The notes under the pieces: model-generated | What the model was told of the DNA's origin: nothing | What the model saw: the letters and a program-made list of their open reading frames with translations, nothing else | Database searches by the model: none | Assembly (NCBI GenBank): GCA_020629115.1 | Contig: JAHDDY010000018.1 | Coordinates: 1 to 39,996, forward strand | Origin: Paracoccaceae bacterium | GTDB taxonomy: Bacteria; Pseudomonadota; Alphaproteobacteria; Rhodobacterales; Rhodobacteraceae | Direction of reading: 5' to 3' | Length of the DNA: 39,996 nucleotides | Part shown: piece by piece, positions 15,296 to 24,459 of the stretch | How the letters are laid out: every line of letters starts with the position of its first letter | Position numbering within the stretch: position 1 is the stretch's first letter | Made by a program: the position numbers and the translations under genes

Positions 15296-16893
15296 CCGGT
15301 CTCCCTCCTCGCCCGCGCGCGCAGGTCGCGGCGGACGATCTTTCCGGTGGTGGTCAGGGGCAGGGCGTCGAGGAAGGCGACCTCGCGCGGGTATTCGTGG
15401 GCCGAGAGGGTCGTCCTCACGAACGCGGCCAGCTCGCGGGCCAGCGCGTCCGACGGTGCATGACCGGGGGCGGGGACGATGTAGGCCTTCACGATCTCCC
15501 CGCGCAGGGCGTCGGGCTTGCCGACGACGCCCGCCATGGCGACCGCCGGGTGCCGGACCAGCGCATCCTCGATCTCGCCGGGGCCGATGCGATAGCCGCC
15601 CGAGGAGATGACGTCGTCGTCCCGCCCCACGAAGCGCAGCGCGCCGTCCGCCTCCTGCACGCCCCGGTCGCCGGTCAGCAGCCAGTCCCCCGCGAACTTC
15701 GCCGCCGTCGCCTCGGGCGCGTTCCAGTAGCGCAGGAACATCACCGGGTCGGGCGCGCGCACGGCGATGCGGCCTTCCGTATCCGTAACCTGTGCGCCCG
15801 CCTCGTCCAGCACGGCGACGTCGTGCCCCGGCACAGGCCAGCCCATCGCGCCGGGCCGGTGCGCACCCAGACGCGCGGCGCTGGACACGACCATGTTGCA
15901 TTCCGTCTGGCCGTAGAACTCGTTGATCGTCACGCCGAAGGTGCGCCGCCCCCAGTCGAGCAGGCCCGCGCCGAGGCTCTCGCCCCCGCTCGCCACACTG
16001 CGCATCGGGTAGGGCGCGGGGTCGTCGGCGCGCATGGTCTTGAGCGCGGTGGGCGGCAGGAAGGCGTTGCGCACCCCGCGCCGGCGCATCAGGTCGAAGG
16101 CGGCATCGGTCGTGAACTTGCGGAACCGCTTCGCCACCACCGGCACGCCGTGATGCAGCGCGGGCATCAGCACGTCGAGCAGGCCGCCGATCCAGGCCCA
16201 GTCCGCGGGTGTCCAGATCACGTCGCCCGCGTGCGGAAAGCCGTCATGGCTCATCTCGACCCCGGGCAGATGCCCGGTCAGTACCCGATGCGGCAGCAGC
16301 GCGCCCTTCGGGTTGCCGGTCGTGCCCGAGGTGTAGATCAGGATCGCGGGATCGTCCGCACGGGTGTCGGCGCTCTCGAAGCGGTCGGGCTGGGCGGCGA
16401 GCGCGTCGTGCAGGTCGCGCCCCGCGCCGCCGTCGACGGAAAGGACGACGCGCAGGTCCGGCAGGCGCTCGCGCAGGGGGGCGAGCGTGGCCGCGCCCGC
16501 CCGATCCGTCACCACGACCGCCGCGCCGCTGTCGGACAGGCGATGCGCGAGCGCCTCCGGCCCGAACAGCACCGCCAGCGGCATCGAGATCGCCCCGAGC
16601 TTCAGCGCGCCGAGATGCGCCGCCGCCGTCTCCAGCCGCTGGGGCAGCAGCACCGCCACCCGGTCGCCCCGCGCCACGCCGCACTCGGCGAGGAGGTTCG
16701 CCATGCGGTCGCTGAGGGCGCGCAACTCGTCGAAGCTGACCCGGCGGTCCTCGTCGTCGAGGATCAGCGCGATGCGCCCCGGCTCCCGCGCCGCCCAGAC
16801 GTCGCACGCGTCGCGCCCGATGTTGCACCGCCCGAACGCCGGCCATTCGAAGGCGCGGCACAGGGCGTCGTAGCTGTCGGCACGGGGCAACAT
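15292..16893 (-). CDS. AMP-forming acyl-CoA synthetase
   Basis: This 533-residue member of the acyl-adenylate superfamily activates a carboxylic acid to acyl-CoA with ATP. The adenylate-binding loop is [12 protein letters not shown], the A5 region is [10 protein letters not shown], the A7 region is LLTGDRG followed by [20 protein letters not shown], and the catalytic lysine near the C-terminus is Lys518 in [12 protein letters not shown]. Overall it looks like the short- to medium-chain Acs/ACSM branch; the [16 protein letters not shown] segment fits this. As the first gene of the ACS-thioesterase-HMG-CoA lyase operon it may handle acetoacetate or a branched acid, but this is inference from context. 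It diverges from gcdH over 95 bases. Confidence 0.9.
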   Translation of the reverse strand: MLPRADSYDALCRAFEWPAFGRCNIGRDACDVWAAREPGRIALILDDEDRRVSFDELRALSDRMANLLAECGVARGDRVAVLLPQRLETAAAHLGALKLGAISMPLAVLFGPEALAHRLSDSGAAVVVTDRAGAATLAPLRERLPDLRVVLSVDGGAGRDLHDALAAQPDRFESADTRADDPAILIYTSGTTGNPKGALLPHRVLTGHLPGVEMSHDGFPHAGDVIWTPADWAWIGGLLDVLMPALHHGVPVVAKRFRKFTTDAAFDLMRRRGVRNAFLPPTALKTMRADDPAPYPMRSVASGGESLGAGLLDWGRRTFGVTINEFYGQTECNMVVSSAARLGAHRPGAMGWPVPGHDVAVLDEAGAQVTDTEGRIAVRAPDPVMFLRYWNAPEATAAKFAGDWLLTGDRGVQEADGALRFVGRDDDVISSGGYRIGPGEIEDALVRHPAVAMAGVVGKPDALRGEIVKAYIVPAPGHAPSDALARELAAFVRTTLSAHEYPREVAFLDALPLTTTGKIVRRDLRARARRETG

Positions 16894-16931
16894 GGCACAG
16901 GTCTAGACGGCTCCGCTCCCGCGCACAACGC

Positions 16932-16960
16932 TTGTTGCCGCCCGCCGGGGGCACTAGGAT
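16932..16960 (+). promoter_or_regulatory. Candidate gcdH promoter
   Basis: TTGTTG (16932-16937) and TAGGAT (16955-16960) are separated by 17 bases. This puts a start site about 20 bases before the gcdH ATG. The -35 half is weak. Confidence 0.4.
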
Positions 16961-16988
16961 CGCGCCTCCATCACCGAGGAGACCCGCC

Positions 16989-18203
16989 ATGAACGCCCAT
17001 GCCAAGCTCGACCCCGCCAAGGCCGCCGTCGCCTTCGACTGGGCCGACCCGTTCCTGATCGAGGATCAGCTCTCCGAGGAGGAGCGCATGGTGCGCGATG
17101 CCGCCCGCGCCTATGCGCAGGACAAGCTCGCCCCCCGCGTCATCGACGCCTACGCCGAGGAGCGCGTGGCCCCGGAGATCTTTCCCGAGATGGGCGCGAT
17201 GGGCCTTCTCGGCGTCACGGTGCCGGAGGAATATGGCGGGGTCGGCGCGAACTACGTCACCTACGGCCTCGTCGCGCGGGAGATCGAGCGGGTGGACAGC
17301 GGCTATCGCTCGATGATGAGCGTGCAGTCCTCGCTCGTCATGTACCCCATCCACGCCTATGGGTCCGAGGAGCAGCGCCGCAAGTACCTGCCGAAGCTGG
17401 CGAGTGGCGAGTGGATCGGCTGCTTCGGCCTGACCGAACCCGACGCGGGGTCGGACCCGGCGGGCATGAAGACGCGCGCGGTGAAGACGGCGGACGGCTA
17501 CCGCATCAGCGGCGCGAAGATGTGGATTTCCAACGCCCCCATCGCCGACGTCTTCGTCGTCTGGGCGAAATCCGAGGCCCATGGCGACCGGATACGCGGC
17601 TTCGTGCTGGAGAAGGGCATGGCGGGGCTGAGCGCGCCGAAGATCGGCGGCAAGCTGTCCCTGCGCGCGTCGGTCACCGGCGAGATCGTGATGGAGAACG
17701 TCGAGGTCGGCGAGGACGCGCTCCTGCCGGACGTCGAGGGGCTGAAGGGGCCGTTCGGGTGCCTCAACCGCGCGCGCTACGGCATCTCGTGGGGCGTGAT
17801 GGGCGCGGCGGAGGAATGCTGGCACCGGGCGCGGCAATACGGTCTCGACCGTGTGCAGTTCGGCCGCCCCCTGGCGCAGACGCAGCTGTTCCAGAAGAAG
17901 CTGGCAGACATGCAGACCGAGATCGCGCTGGGCCTGCAGGCCTCGCTCCGGGTCGGGCGGCTGTTCGATGACGGCGCGATGGCACCGGAGATGATCTCCA
18001 TCGTCAAGCGCAACAACTGCGGCAAGGCCCTCGACATCGCCCGCACCGCGCGGGACATGCATGGCGGCAACGGCATCCAGCAGGAATACCACGTCATGCG
18101 TCACGCGATGAACCTGGAGACGGTGAACACCTACGAGGGCACCCACGACGTGCACGCCCTGATCCTGGGCCGAGCGCAGACGGGACTGCAGGCGTTCTTC
18201 TGA
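16989..18203 (+). CDS. gcdH: Glutaryl-CoA dehydrogenase (acyl-CoA dehydrogenase family)
   Basis: This FAD enzyme oxidises and decarboxylates glutaryl-CoA to crotonyl-CoA in lysine and tryptophan breakdown. The 404-residue protein has [14 protein letters not shown], the FAD/substrate region [14 protein letters not shown], the glutaryl-specific segment [20 protein letters not shown], and the catalytic base Glu383 in [17 protein letters not shown], all typical of GCDH rather than general acyl-CoA dehydrogenases. ATG 16989 follows a GGAG ribosome binding site; a longer reading from 16932 would run through the promoter region. It diverges from the acyl-CoA synthetase operon and meets the SDR gene tail to tail with a single base between the stops. 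Confidence 0.95.
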   Translation: MNAHAKLDPAKAAVAFDWADPFLIEDQLSEEERMVRDAARAYAQDKLAPRVIDAYAEERVAPEIFPEMGAMGLLGVTVPEEYGGVGANYVTYGLVAREIERVDSGYRSMMSVQSSLVMYPIHAYGSEEQRRKYLPKLASGEWIGCFGLTEPDAGSDPAGMKTRAVKTADGYRISGAKMWISNAPIADVFVVWAKSEAHGDRIRGFVLEKGMAGLSAPKIGGKLSLRASVTGEIVMENVEVGEDALLPDVEGLKGPFGCLNRARYGISWGVMGAAEECWHRARQYGLDRVQFGRPLAQTQLFQKKLADMQTEIALGLQASLRVGRLFDDGAMAPEMISIVKRNNCGKALDIARTARDMHGGNGIQQEYHVMRHAMNLETVNTYEGTHDVHALILGRAQTGLQAFF

Positions 18204-18204
18204 C

Positions 18205-18966
18205 CTATTTCGCGGTGAACCCGCCATCGACGCTCAGGACCTGTCCGGTCACGTAGTCGGAGGCGGGGGAGCACAGGAAGAGCGCGGGGCCGACGATGTC
18301 GGCCATCGTGCCGTTGCGCCCCGCGCAGGTCTGCGCGGCGTTGCGTGCGGCGCGCTCGGGGTCGTCGAAGACGGCGGCCGTCAGGTCGGTGGGGAAGAAG
18401 CCGGGGGCGAGCGCGTTCGCGGTGATCCCGTCCCGCGACCACGCCTCGGCCATCGCCCGCGTCATCTGCGCGATGCCGCCCTTGGACGCGCCGTAGGCGA
18501 GGCCGCCGGGGAAGGCGCGGAAGCTCTGGAGCGAGGCGAAATTCACGATCCGGCCCCAGCCCCGCCCGCGCATGGCCGGGACCATCGCCTGCGCGAGGAA
18601 GAACGGGACGGCGAGGTTCAGGTCGAGTGTGGTGCGCCAGCCGTCGAGCGTCACGTCGTCGGCGGCCTGGCGGGTGTTGATGCCGGCGGCGTTGACCAGG
18701 ATATCGGGCGCGCCGAACGGCTCGGCGGCGCGGGCGGCCAGCCCGGCGGCGGCATCGGGTGCGCTGAGGTCGGCGGCGACAAGGGCGGTTTCGCCCCCGG
18801 TCTCCCCGCGCCATTCCTCCAGTGCGTCGGCCCGCCGTGCGATGCCGACCACCTTCGCGCCTCGTCGGGCCAGCGCCGTTGCGATCGCCCGGCCCAGCCC
18901 TCCCGACGCGCCAGTGACCACGGCGACCTTCCCCGCGACGGAGAAGAGCGCCGCGTCGTCAGACAT
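18205..18966 (-). CDS. SDR family NAD(P)-dependent oxidoreductase
   Basis: This 253-residue classical short-chain dehydrogenase has the nucleotide-binding TGASGGLGRAI, the NAAGIN motif, a serine in FASLQS, and the catalytic YGASK. The C-terminus YVTGQVLSVDGGFTAK is the usual SDR end. It resembles FabG/gluconate 5-dehydrogenase type enzymes; the substrate cannot be read from sequence. The ATG at 18966 overlaps the end of parE by 8 bases, with GAGGAT as ribosome binding site inside the parE end. It is therefore probably cotranscribed with parE, although no functional link is evident. Confidence 0.9.
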   Translation of the reverse strand: MSDDAALFSVAGKVAVVTGASGGLGRAIATALARRGAKVVGIARRADALEEWRGETGGETALVAADLSAPDAAAGLAARAAEPFGAPDILVNAAGINTRQAADDVTLDGWRTTLDLNLAVPFFLAQAMVPAMRGRGWGRIVNFASLQSFRAFPGGLAYGASKGGIAQMTRAMAEAWSRDGITANALAPGFFPTDLTAAVFDDPERAARNAAQTCAGRNGTMADIVGPALFLCSPASDYVTGQVLSVDGGFTAK

Positions 18967-20938
18967 CTATATCCTCGGCGAAGCGGGCATTGTGCTGGAT
19001 GTACTGGAAGCGCTTCTCCGCCTTGCGCCCCATGAGGCGCTCGACCAGGTCCTGCGTCTCGCCCGGCTCGATATCCTCCAGCCGCACCCGGATCAGCTTG
19101 CGCTTGGCCGGGTCCATGGTCGTGTCCTTGAGCTGCTTGGCCATCATCTCGCCGAGGCCCTTGAAGCGCCCGATCTCGACCTTCTTGCCCTTGAACTCGC
19201 GCGCGATGAGCTTGTCGCGCTCGGCCTCGTCCGCCGCGTAGACCGATTTCGCGCCGCTCGTCAGGCGGTAGAGGGGCGGGGCGGCGAGGTAGAGGCGGCC
19301 GCTGGCGATGATCTCGGGCAACTCGCGATAGAAGAACGTCATCAGGAGCGCGGCGATATGCGCGCCGTCCACGTCGGCATCGGTCATGATGATGATGCGG
19401 TCGTAGCGCAGGTCCCCAGCATCGAACCGCGCGCCGGTCTGCACGCCCAAGGCCAGAAGCAGGTCCTGGAGTTCCTGGTTCTGGGCCAGCTTGTCGGCCG
19501 TGGCGTTGGCGACGTTGAGGATCTTGCCGCGCAGGGGCAGGACGGCCTGGAAGCGGCGGTCGCGGGCCTGCTTGGCCGAGCCGCCAGCCGAATCGCCTTC
19601 CACGAGGAAGACCTCCGATCCCTCGCGCGTCGCGTTGGAGCAGTCGGTCAGCTTGCCGGGCAGGCGCAGGCGCTTGGTGGCGGACTTGCGCTGCGTCTCC
19701 TTCTCGCCGCGCCGCCGCGCCCGCTCCTCGGCCTTCGCGATGCAGAAGTCGAGCAGGGTTTCGGCACGGCGCGGGTCGGAGGCGAGCCAGGTATCGAACC
19801 TATCGCGCAGGCTGCCCTCGACGAGCCGCGTCGCATCGCCCGTGGACAGCTTCTCCTTCGTCTGGCCCTGGAATTCCGGCTCTTGGAGGAAAATGGAGAT
19901 GACGGCGCGGGCATCGACCATCACGTCGTCGGCGGTGATCTGGGCCGCCTTCTTCGTGCCGGTCATCTCCCCATGGGCGCGCAGGGCGCGGGTGAGCGCT
20001 TGGCGCAGGCCGGTCTCGTGCGTCCCGCCCTGGGGGGTGGGGATGGTGTTGCAATAGGAGGAGACGGCGCCGTCCACCGCCTCGGACCAGTGGATCGCCC
20101 ATTCCACGGCCCCCGGCGTGCCGCCGAACTTCTCGGCGAACTCGACGCGGCCCGCGAACGGCTCCTCGGCGAGGGTGGGCTGGCCGTCCATCTCGGCGGC
20201 GAGGAAGTCGGCGAGGCCGTTCGGAAAATGGAAGGTCGCCTCGGTCGGCGTCTCGTCGCCCTTGCCGATCAGCGCGGCGTCGCAGCGCCAGCGGATCTCG
20301 ACCCCGCGGAACAGGTAGGCCTTCGAGCGCGCCATGCGCACCAGCCGCGAGGGCCGGAAGGCGGCGCGCTCGCCGAAGATGTCGGCATCGGGCGAGAAGG
20401 TGACCGTCGTGCCGCGCCGGTTGGGCGCCGCGCCGCGCTCCTCCAGCCCCGTGACCGGCAGGCCGCGCGAGAATTTCTGGCCGTAGAGCCGCTTTTCCCG
20501 CGCCACCTCCACGTCGAGGGCGTCGGACAGCGCATTCACGACCGAGACGCCGACCCCGTGCAGGCCGCCCGAGGTCTGGTACGCCTTGCCCGAGAACTTG
20601 CCCCCCGCGTGCAGCGTGGTGAGGATGACTTCGAGCGCGGACTTGTCAGGAAAGCGCGGATGCGGGTCGATGGGGATGCCGCGCCCGTTGTCGCGCACCG
20701 TGACCGAACCGTCCGCGTTGAGCCACACGTCGATGCGGGTCGCGTGGCCGGCGACCGCCTCGTCCATCGCGTTGTCGAGCACCTCCGTCACCAGATGGTG
20801 CAGCGCCCGCTCGTCGGTACCGCCGATATACATTCCCGGGCGCTTGCGCACCGGCTCCAGACCTTCGAGAACCTCGATATCGTCGGCGGAATAGGCCTTG
20901 GACGCCGCATCGTTCTGGTCGAAGAGATCGGAGGGCAT
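18959..20938 (-). CDS. parE: DNA topoisomerase IV subunit B
   Basis: ParE is the ATPase subunit of topoisomerase IV, which unlinks daughter chromosomes with ParC. The 659-residue protein has the GHKL ATPase motifs EVLDNAMDEA and DNGRGIP, the lid QTSGGLHGVGVSVVNALS, the TOPRIM motif EGDSAGGSAKQARDR and the metal pair DADVDGAHI, and ends with the GyrB/ParE C-terminal region (RFKGLGEM). The shorter TOPRIM-to-end spacing and the sequence around IPTPQGGTHETG fit ParE rather than GyrB. I place the start at ATG 20938 (MPSDLFDQND); an in-frame ATG at 21037 would add 33 basic residues not typical of the family. The ribosome binding site is weak. Confidence 0.94.
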   Translation of the reverse strand: MPSDLFDQNDAASKAYSADDIEVLEGLEPVRKRPGMYIGGTDERALHHLVTEVLDNAMDEAVAGHATRIDVWLNADGSVTVRDNGRGIPIDPHPRFPDKSALEVILTTLHAGGKFSGKAYQTSGGLHGVGVSVVNALSDALDVEVAREKRLYGQKFSRGLPVTGLEERGAAPNRRGTTVTFSPDADIFGERAAFRPSRLVRMARSKAYLFRGVEIRWRCDAALIGKGDETPTEATFHFPNGLADFLAAEMDGQPTLAEEPFAGRVEFAEKFGGTPGAVEWAIHWSEAVDGAVSSYCNTIPTPQGGTHETGLRQALTRALRAHGEMTGTKKAAQITADDVMVDARAVISIFLQEPEFQGQTKEKLSTGDATRLVEGSLRDRFDTWLASDPRRAETLLDFCIAKAEERARRRGEKETQRKSATKRLRLPGKLTDCSNATREGSEVFLVEGDSAGGSAKQARDRRFQAVLPLRGKILNVANATADKLAQNQELQDLLLALGVQTGARFDAGDLRYDRIIIMTDADVDGAHIAALLMTFFYRELPEIIASGRLYLAAPPLYRLTSGAKSVYAADEAERDKLIAREFKGKKVEIGRFKGLGEMMAKQLKDTTMDPAKRKLIRVRLEDIEPGETQDLVERLMGRKAEKRFQYIQHNARFAEDIDV

Positions 20939-21007
20939 GGGGCTGGATCGTCCGGTGCGTTTGCGAGGCCGTTCGGCTGCATAGCCCGGTTTGACCGATT
21001 TGGAAAG

Positions 21008-21022
21008 CGGGGCCTTGCCCCG
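21008..21022 (-). terminator. Weak hairpin after the 93-residue gene
   Basis: A 6-bp stem (CGGGGC with GCCCCG, loop of 3) is followed on the minus strand by CTTTCC. It may end part of the transcription from the small gene before parE. The T-tract is poor. Confidence 0.3.
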
Positions 21023-21040
21023 TACCGCGCGTGCCACGGG

Positions 21041-21322
21041 TCAGGCCGCGATATCGTCGGAATCGTCGAGCAGGACCATCTCGTCGCGCAGTCGCGCCCG
21101 GCGGGCATGGGCGGCGCGCAGGGCCTCGCGCGCGGCCTCGGCCCGGTCGACGGGTGCGGCGGCATCGCCTTCCCAGCGGGCGCGCTGCAGGTCGGCCATG
21201 GCGCGCAGGTTGGCGGCACGCGCGAGATCGAGGCGCGTCTTCTCGATGGAAAGCGCTTCGGCGATGGCGCTGCGCTCCGCGTGGAGGGCGGTACGGTGGT
21301 TGTGTCCGATCCGATCGTGCAT
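21041..21322 (-). CDS. Hypothetical 93-residue helical protein
   Basis: I do not recognise this protein. It is almost entirely charged and alanine-rich helix (for example AERSAIAEALSIEKTRLDLARAANLRAM) with a heptad-like pattern, so a coiled coil or helical bundle is likely. There is no signal peptide, membrane segment or cysteine. It ends with the acidic tail LLDDSDDIAA. A strong AGGAGAG ribosome binding site before ATG 21322 and an AT-rich promoter region upstream argue that it is real. It lies about 100 bases ahead of parE on the same strand. The promoter (21350-21377) contains an inverted repeat and a near match to the alphaproteobacterial LexA site. Confidence 0.65.
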   Translation of the reverse strand: MHDRIGHNHRTALHAERSAIAEALSIEKTRLDLARAANLRAMADLQRARWEGDAAAPVDRAEAAREALRAAHARRARLRDEMVLLDDSDDIAA

Positions 21323-21342
21323 CGTTCTCTCCTGTCCGTCTT

Positions 21343-21377
21343 TTGTTCTTGTTTACACAGGAATCAAAAAAGAACAA
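21343..21377 (-). promoter_or_regulatory. Inverted repeat over a candidate promoter of the 93-residue gene
   Basis: TTGTTCTTGTTT (21343-21354) and AAAAAAGAACAA (21366-21377) form a 12-bp inverted repeat with one mismatch and an 11-base spacer. On the minus strand it overlaps TTGTTC (-35) and TAAACA (-10), 16 bases apart. GAAT-N7-GAAC at 21361-21375 differs by one base from the LexA-type direct repeat GAAC-N7-GAAC. No T-tract follows, so this is not a terminator. An operator role is inferred. Confidence 0.45.
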
Positions 21378-21393
21378 GAAGAAAACATATCCT

Positions 21394-22140
21394 TTACGAC
21401 AGCGCGTATTCCGCCAGTTTCTCGTAATGGGGACGGCAGGCGCGGGCGAGGGGAAGGAGATGCTCGGGCAGGGGGCGCGGCGGGCGGGGCGCGGCGAACC
21501 GGGTCGAGGTGTCGACCGAGGCGTACCAGTGCGGTGCCCAGACCCCGTCATCGGATCGCGGTCCCGCCGGCCAGGACAGCATGGCCGGGTCGAAGGCGAT
21601 GCCGAGCGCATCGCAGAGCGCGCGCAGGGTCCGCTCCGGTGCGGCGAGCACTGTGTCGCTGTCGACAACCGGGGGGCGCGTGCCCTGCCGCGCCGCGATC
21701 AGGTCGAACAGTTCGGCCTGACGCTCGAAGCCCACATCCGCCATGGTCGGGTCGGCGCGGCGGTCGTGATACGAGGCGAGGACGGCCTCGGGGCGGCGGA
21801 TGAGAAAGAAACTGCGGACGGATGCGGTCCAGTCGAGGGGGATGGCGGGCCGCATGTGCACCGTCATGTGCTTCTGGAACCACAGGGTCGGGGCGTTGCC
21901 GTGGCGATTGGGGCGTTCGGGCATCGTCAGGCAGCGTTCGATCACCTTTCCGGCATCGGTCTCCCCCGCCGCGATCACGTCATCGCGCATCGGATGGTCC
22001 AGCCCGGTGGTGTGCAGGTAGTGCGCGTAGAACGGCTCGTCCCAGACCGCCGCGTCGGCGCGGTTCTCGAAGGCGCGCATCATCGCGGTCGAGATGTTGC
22101 GCGGACCGGACCACATGGCGACGATGGTATTCTCGGACAT
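21394..22140 (-). CDS. Sulfotransferase-like family protein
   Basis: This 248-residue protein starts with VAMWSGPRNISTAMMRAFENR, in which SGPRNIST resembles the 5'-phosphosulfate-binding loop of PAPS-dependent sulfotransferases. The segment VRSFFLIRRPEAVLASYHDRR corresponds to the 3'-phosphate-binding strand and helix (RxPxxxxxS). The C-terminal part, ALCDALGIAFDPAMLSWPAGPR, is the family's usual lid region. Its acceptor is unknown. The ATG at 22140 has an AAGGGGA ribosome binding site; the much longer upstream reading crosses the divergent promoter and is not used. It diverges from the DUF1223 gene over 142 bases. Confidence 0.8.
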   Translation of the reverse strand: MSENTIVAMWSGPRNISTAMMRAFENRADAAVWDEPFYAHYLHTTGLDHPMRDDVIAAGETDAGKVIERCLTMPERPNRHGNAPTLWFQKHMTVHMRPAIPLDWTASVRSFFLIRRPEAVLASYHDRRADPTMADVGFERQAELFDLIAARQGTRPPVVDSDTVLAAPERTLRALCDALGIAFDPAMLSWPAGPRSDDGVWAPHWYASVDTSTRFAAPRPPRPLPEHLLPLARACRPHYEKLAEYALS

Positions 22141-22282
22141 CGTATCCCCTTCGAAGGTGACAGGATCGGGAAGTATTTGTGTCACCCTATCGCGCAGGCG
22201 TGATTCGCGCGGATGCGGACGGCACCCTAGATCCGACGGTATCCGAAAGACATTCGTTTCGTTCGCAGGAAGGTTGCCCGCC

Positions 22283-23002
22283 ATGTCGTTCACGTTCCCC
22301 GCACCGCTCCGGGCGCTCGCCTGTTCCTTCGGGATGCTCGTCGCCGCCATGCCCGCGAGCGCCCAGAACACGGTCGTCGTCGAGCTGTTCACGTCGCAGG
22401 GATGCAGCTCCTGCCCCGCCGCCGACCGGATGCTCGCGGAGCTGCGCGGCGAGCCGGGGCTGATCCCGCTGACGCTCAACGTGGATTACTGGGACTATCT
22501 GGGCTGGAAGGACGATCTCGCGCTGCCGGGCAACAGCGTGCGCCAGCGGGCCTATGCCCGGATGATGCGCTCGCGCAACGTCTACACGCCGCAGATGATG
22601 ATCGACGGCAAGATGGACGTGGTGGGCAGTCGCAAGCGCGACGTGACGGCGGCGGTGAACGCCTATGGCGCGGAGCCGGACCTCGTGCCGGTGACGGTCT
22701 CGCCGGCGGCGGGCGGCGGGTTCCGGGTCGGTGCCGCGTCCAGGCCCCTGGCGGGGACGGCGGTCGTCTGGGTGGTCGGGTACGACCGCGCGGTGACGAA
22801 GGCCATCGGCGGGGGCGAGAATCACGGGCACACGCTGACCTATGCCAACGTGGTCCGCGAATGGCGCGAGGCGGGGCGGTGGTCGGGCGCGGTGCCGCTC
22901 GACCTGACCTTCGACCGTCCGGCGGGGGATGGCGGCTTCGCGGTGATCGTGCAGCAGGACGGCGTGGGGCCGGTGCTGGGGGCGGCGCAGGTCACGTACT
23001 GA
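22283..23002 (+). CDS. DUF1223 family secreted thioredoxin-fold protein
   Basis: This 239-residue protein has a signal peptide (ALACSFGMLVAAMPASA, cleavage before QN) and then VVVELFTSQGCSSCPAAD, the DUF1223 hallmark with a CSSC pair arranged like a thioredoxin active site. It continues with LTLNVDYWDYLGWKDDLA and NVYTPQMMIDGK, which are strongly conserved in the family. A periplasmic redox role is likely but untested. A GGAAGG ribosome binding site precedes ATG 22283. Its stop overlaps the convergent acyltransferase gene by 11 bases. Confidence 0.9.
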   Translation: MSFTFPAPLRALACSFGMLVAAMPASAQNTVVVELFTSQGCSSCPAADRMLAELRGEPGLIPLTLNVDYWDYLGWKDDLALPGNSVRQRAYARMMRSRNVYTPQMMIDGKMDVVGSRKRDVTAAVNAYGAEPDLVPVTVSPAAGGGFRVGAASRPLAGTAVVWVVGYDRAVTKAIGGGENHGHTLTYANVVREWREAGRWSGAVPLDLTFDRPAGDGGFAVIVQQDGVGPVLGAAQVTY

Positions 23003-23867
23003 GCGCGGCGGCCGCGGCGTCCCTGCCCCAGCGGTTGTGAAGCCAGAAATACTGTTCCGGATGCGCGCGGACCCAGCCTTCCAGCCGCCGGTTGACCTCC
23101 GCCATCATCGCCTCGGGCGTGGTGTCGGCCGTGTCCATCGGCGGATCGACGGTCACGTCGAAGGCGCTGCTCCGCCCCCGGCGCACCCCGCGCACCGTCA
23201 GCAGCGCCGCGCCGTACTCGCGGGCGATCTGGGCCGGGGCGAGGGCGGTGCGGGCGGGATGGCCGAAGAAGGGGACGAGGGGCGCGCCGCTGAACCGCTG
23301 ATCGCACAGGATCATGGCCGCGCCGCCCTTGCGGACATGGCGCAGCATCCCGAGCGTGCCGCGCCGCCCCTTGTGGAACAGGGGGGCGTCGAGGGCGCGC
23401 ATCCGGCGCTGGCCCTCCTCGTCGATGCGGCGGGTGTTGAATTGGCGGTAGAGGATCGCGGGGGTGTAGTCGATGCGGGCGCAGGCGGCGCGTACGGCCT
23501 CCCAGTTTCCGAAATGCCCCGTCACGAGCAGCGCTCCGCGCCCCGCCGCACGCGCATCCTCCAGATGCTCCAGCCCCTCGACCGCGATGCGGGCCGGGTC
23601 GTCGCGCAATTCGGCGAGGTGGAGATACTCGACGGCGAGCCGGGTCAGATGATCGGCCATCCCCCCGACGATCCGTCGGTGTTCGGCGTCGGACAGTTCC
23701 GGCAGGGCGAGGCGCAGGTTGGCCAGGGCGCGGGCGCGGAGGACGGGCGCGAGGGGGCGGGCGAGGGCGGCGGCGAGCGCCGTGCCCCGGTCGAGGCTCA
23801 TCCGCTCGAACAGCGCGCTGACGGCCGCGAAGGCCGCGTACTCGACCCGGTGGGCGAACTTCACCAT
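22992..23867 (-). CDS. LpxL/HtrB-type lauroyl acyltransferase family protein
   Basis: This 291-residue protein belongs to the lipid A biosynthesis acyltransferases, which add a secondary acyl chain to lipid A at the inner membrane. It shows the catalytic HX4E motif HFGNWE near residue 120, the segment DQRFSGAPLVPFFGHPA, and the C-terminal HPEQYFWLHNRW, all diagnostic. One membrane-associated N-terminal segment is expected (AAFAAVSALFERM). ATG 23867 has no good ribosome binding site; the alternative is coupling to infC, whose stop lies 49 bases upstream. An ORF reading further upstream would run inside infC and is discarded. Whether the target is lipid A or an ornithine-type lipid cannot be told. 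Confidence 0.87.
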   Translation of the reverse strand: MVKFAHRVEYAAFAAVSALFERMSLDRGTALAAALARPLAPVLRARALANLRLALPELSDAEHRRIVGGMADHLTRLAVEYLHLAELRDDPARIAVEGLEHLEDARAAGRGALLVTGHFGNWEAVRAACARIDYTPAILYRQFNTRRIDEEGQRRMRALDAPLFHKGRRGTLGMLRHVRKGGAAMILCDQRFSGAPLVPFFGHPARTALAPAQIAREYGAALLTVRGVRRGRSSAFDVTVDPPMDTADTTPEAMMAEVNRRLEGWVRAHPEQYFWLHNRWGRDAAAAALST

Positions 23868-23916
23868 GGGGGGAGGGGCGATGCGCTCCGGCGGGATGCC
23901 GAAGCGCGGAGGGGCG

Positions 23917-24459
23917 TCAACCGCGCGGGCCGACGACCATGACCATCTGCCGCCCTTCGAGCTTGGGCATGGATTCGACCTTGCCGATATCCTCCAGATC
24001 CTCGGAGACCCGCTTGAGCAGGTCGCGGCCCAGTTCCTGGTGCGCCATCTCGCGGCCCCGGAAGCGCAGCGTGACCTTGAGCTTGTCGCCATCCTCCAGG
24101 AACTTGCGCGAGTTGCGCAGCTTCACGTCGTAGTCGTGCGTGTCGATGTTCGGCCGGAACTTGACCTCCTTGAGGTCGATGGTCTTCTGCGTCTTGCGCG
24201 CCTCGGCCGCCTTCTTCTGCAGCTCGTACTTGTACTTGCCGTAGTCGAGGATCTTGCAGACGGGCGGGTCGACGTTGGGCGAGACCTCGACGAGGTCGAG
24301 GCCGACTTCCTGCGCCGCCTCGTAGGCGTCGCGGGGGTTCATCACGCCGAGATTCTTGCCCTCGTGATCGATGACGCGCACGCGCGGGGCGCGGATGTTC
24401 TGGTTGACGCGGGGGCCGGTATCGCGGCTGGGCGGCGCCAGGTTGGGTCTGCGAGCTAT
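23917..24459 (-). CDS. infC: Translation initiation factor IF-3, probable ATA start
   Basis: IF-3 binds the 30S subunit and checks the start codon and initiator tRNA. The 180-residue protein has the N-domain ([17 protein letters not shown], then [23 protein letters not shown]) and the C-domain ([17 protein letters not shown], then [17 protein letters not shown]). Family members usually begin with (M)xARRP right before this, and here the codon in that place is ATA at 24459, preceded by GGAGAG at a good distance. An in-frame ATG at 24492 would add eleven residues and has no clear ribosome binding site. Rare start codons in infC are known to allow self-regulation, which fits. The operon partners rpmI and rplT are not adjacent. 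Confidence 0.93.
   Translation of the reverse strand: MARRPNLAPPSRDTGPRVNQNIRAPRVRVIDHEGKNLGVMNPRDAYEAAQEVGLDLVEVSPNVDPPVCKILDYGKYKYELQKKAAEARKTQKTIDLKEVKFRPNIDTHDYDVKLRNSRKFLEDGDKLKVTLRFRGREMAHQELGRDLLKRVSEDLEDIGKVESMPKLEGRQMVMVVGPRG

Noticed and set aside
18572-21427. 951-codon plus-strand ORF opposite parE
   Set aside because: Antisense shadow; ParE motifs are clear on the minus strand.
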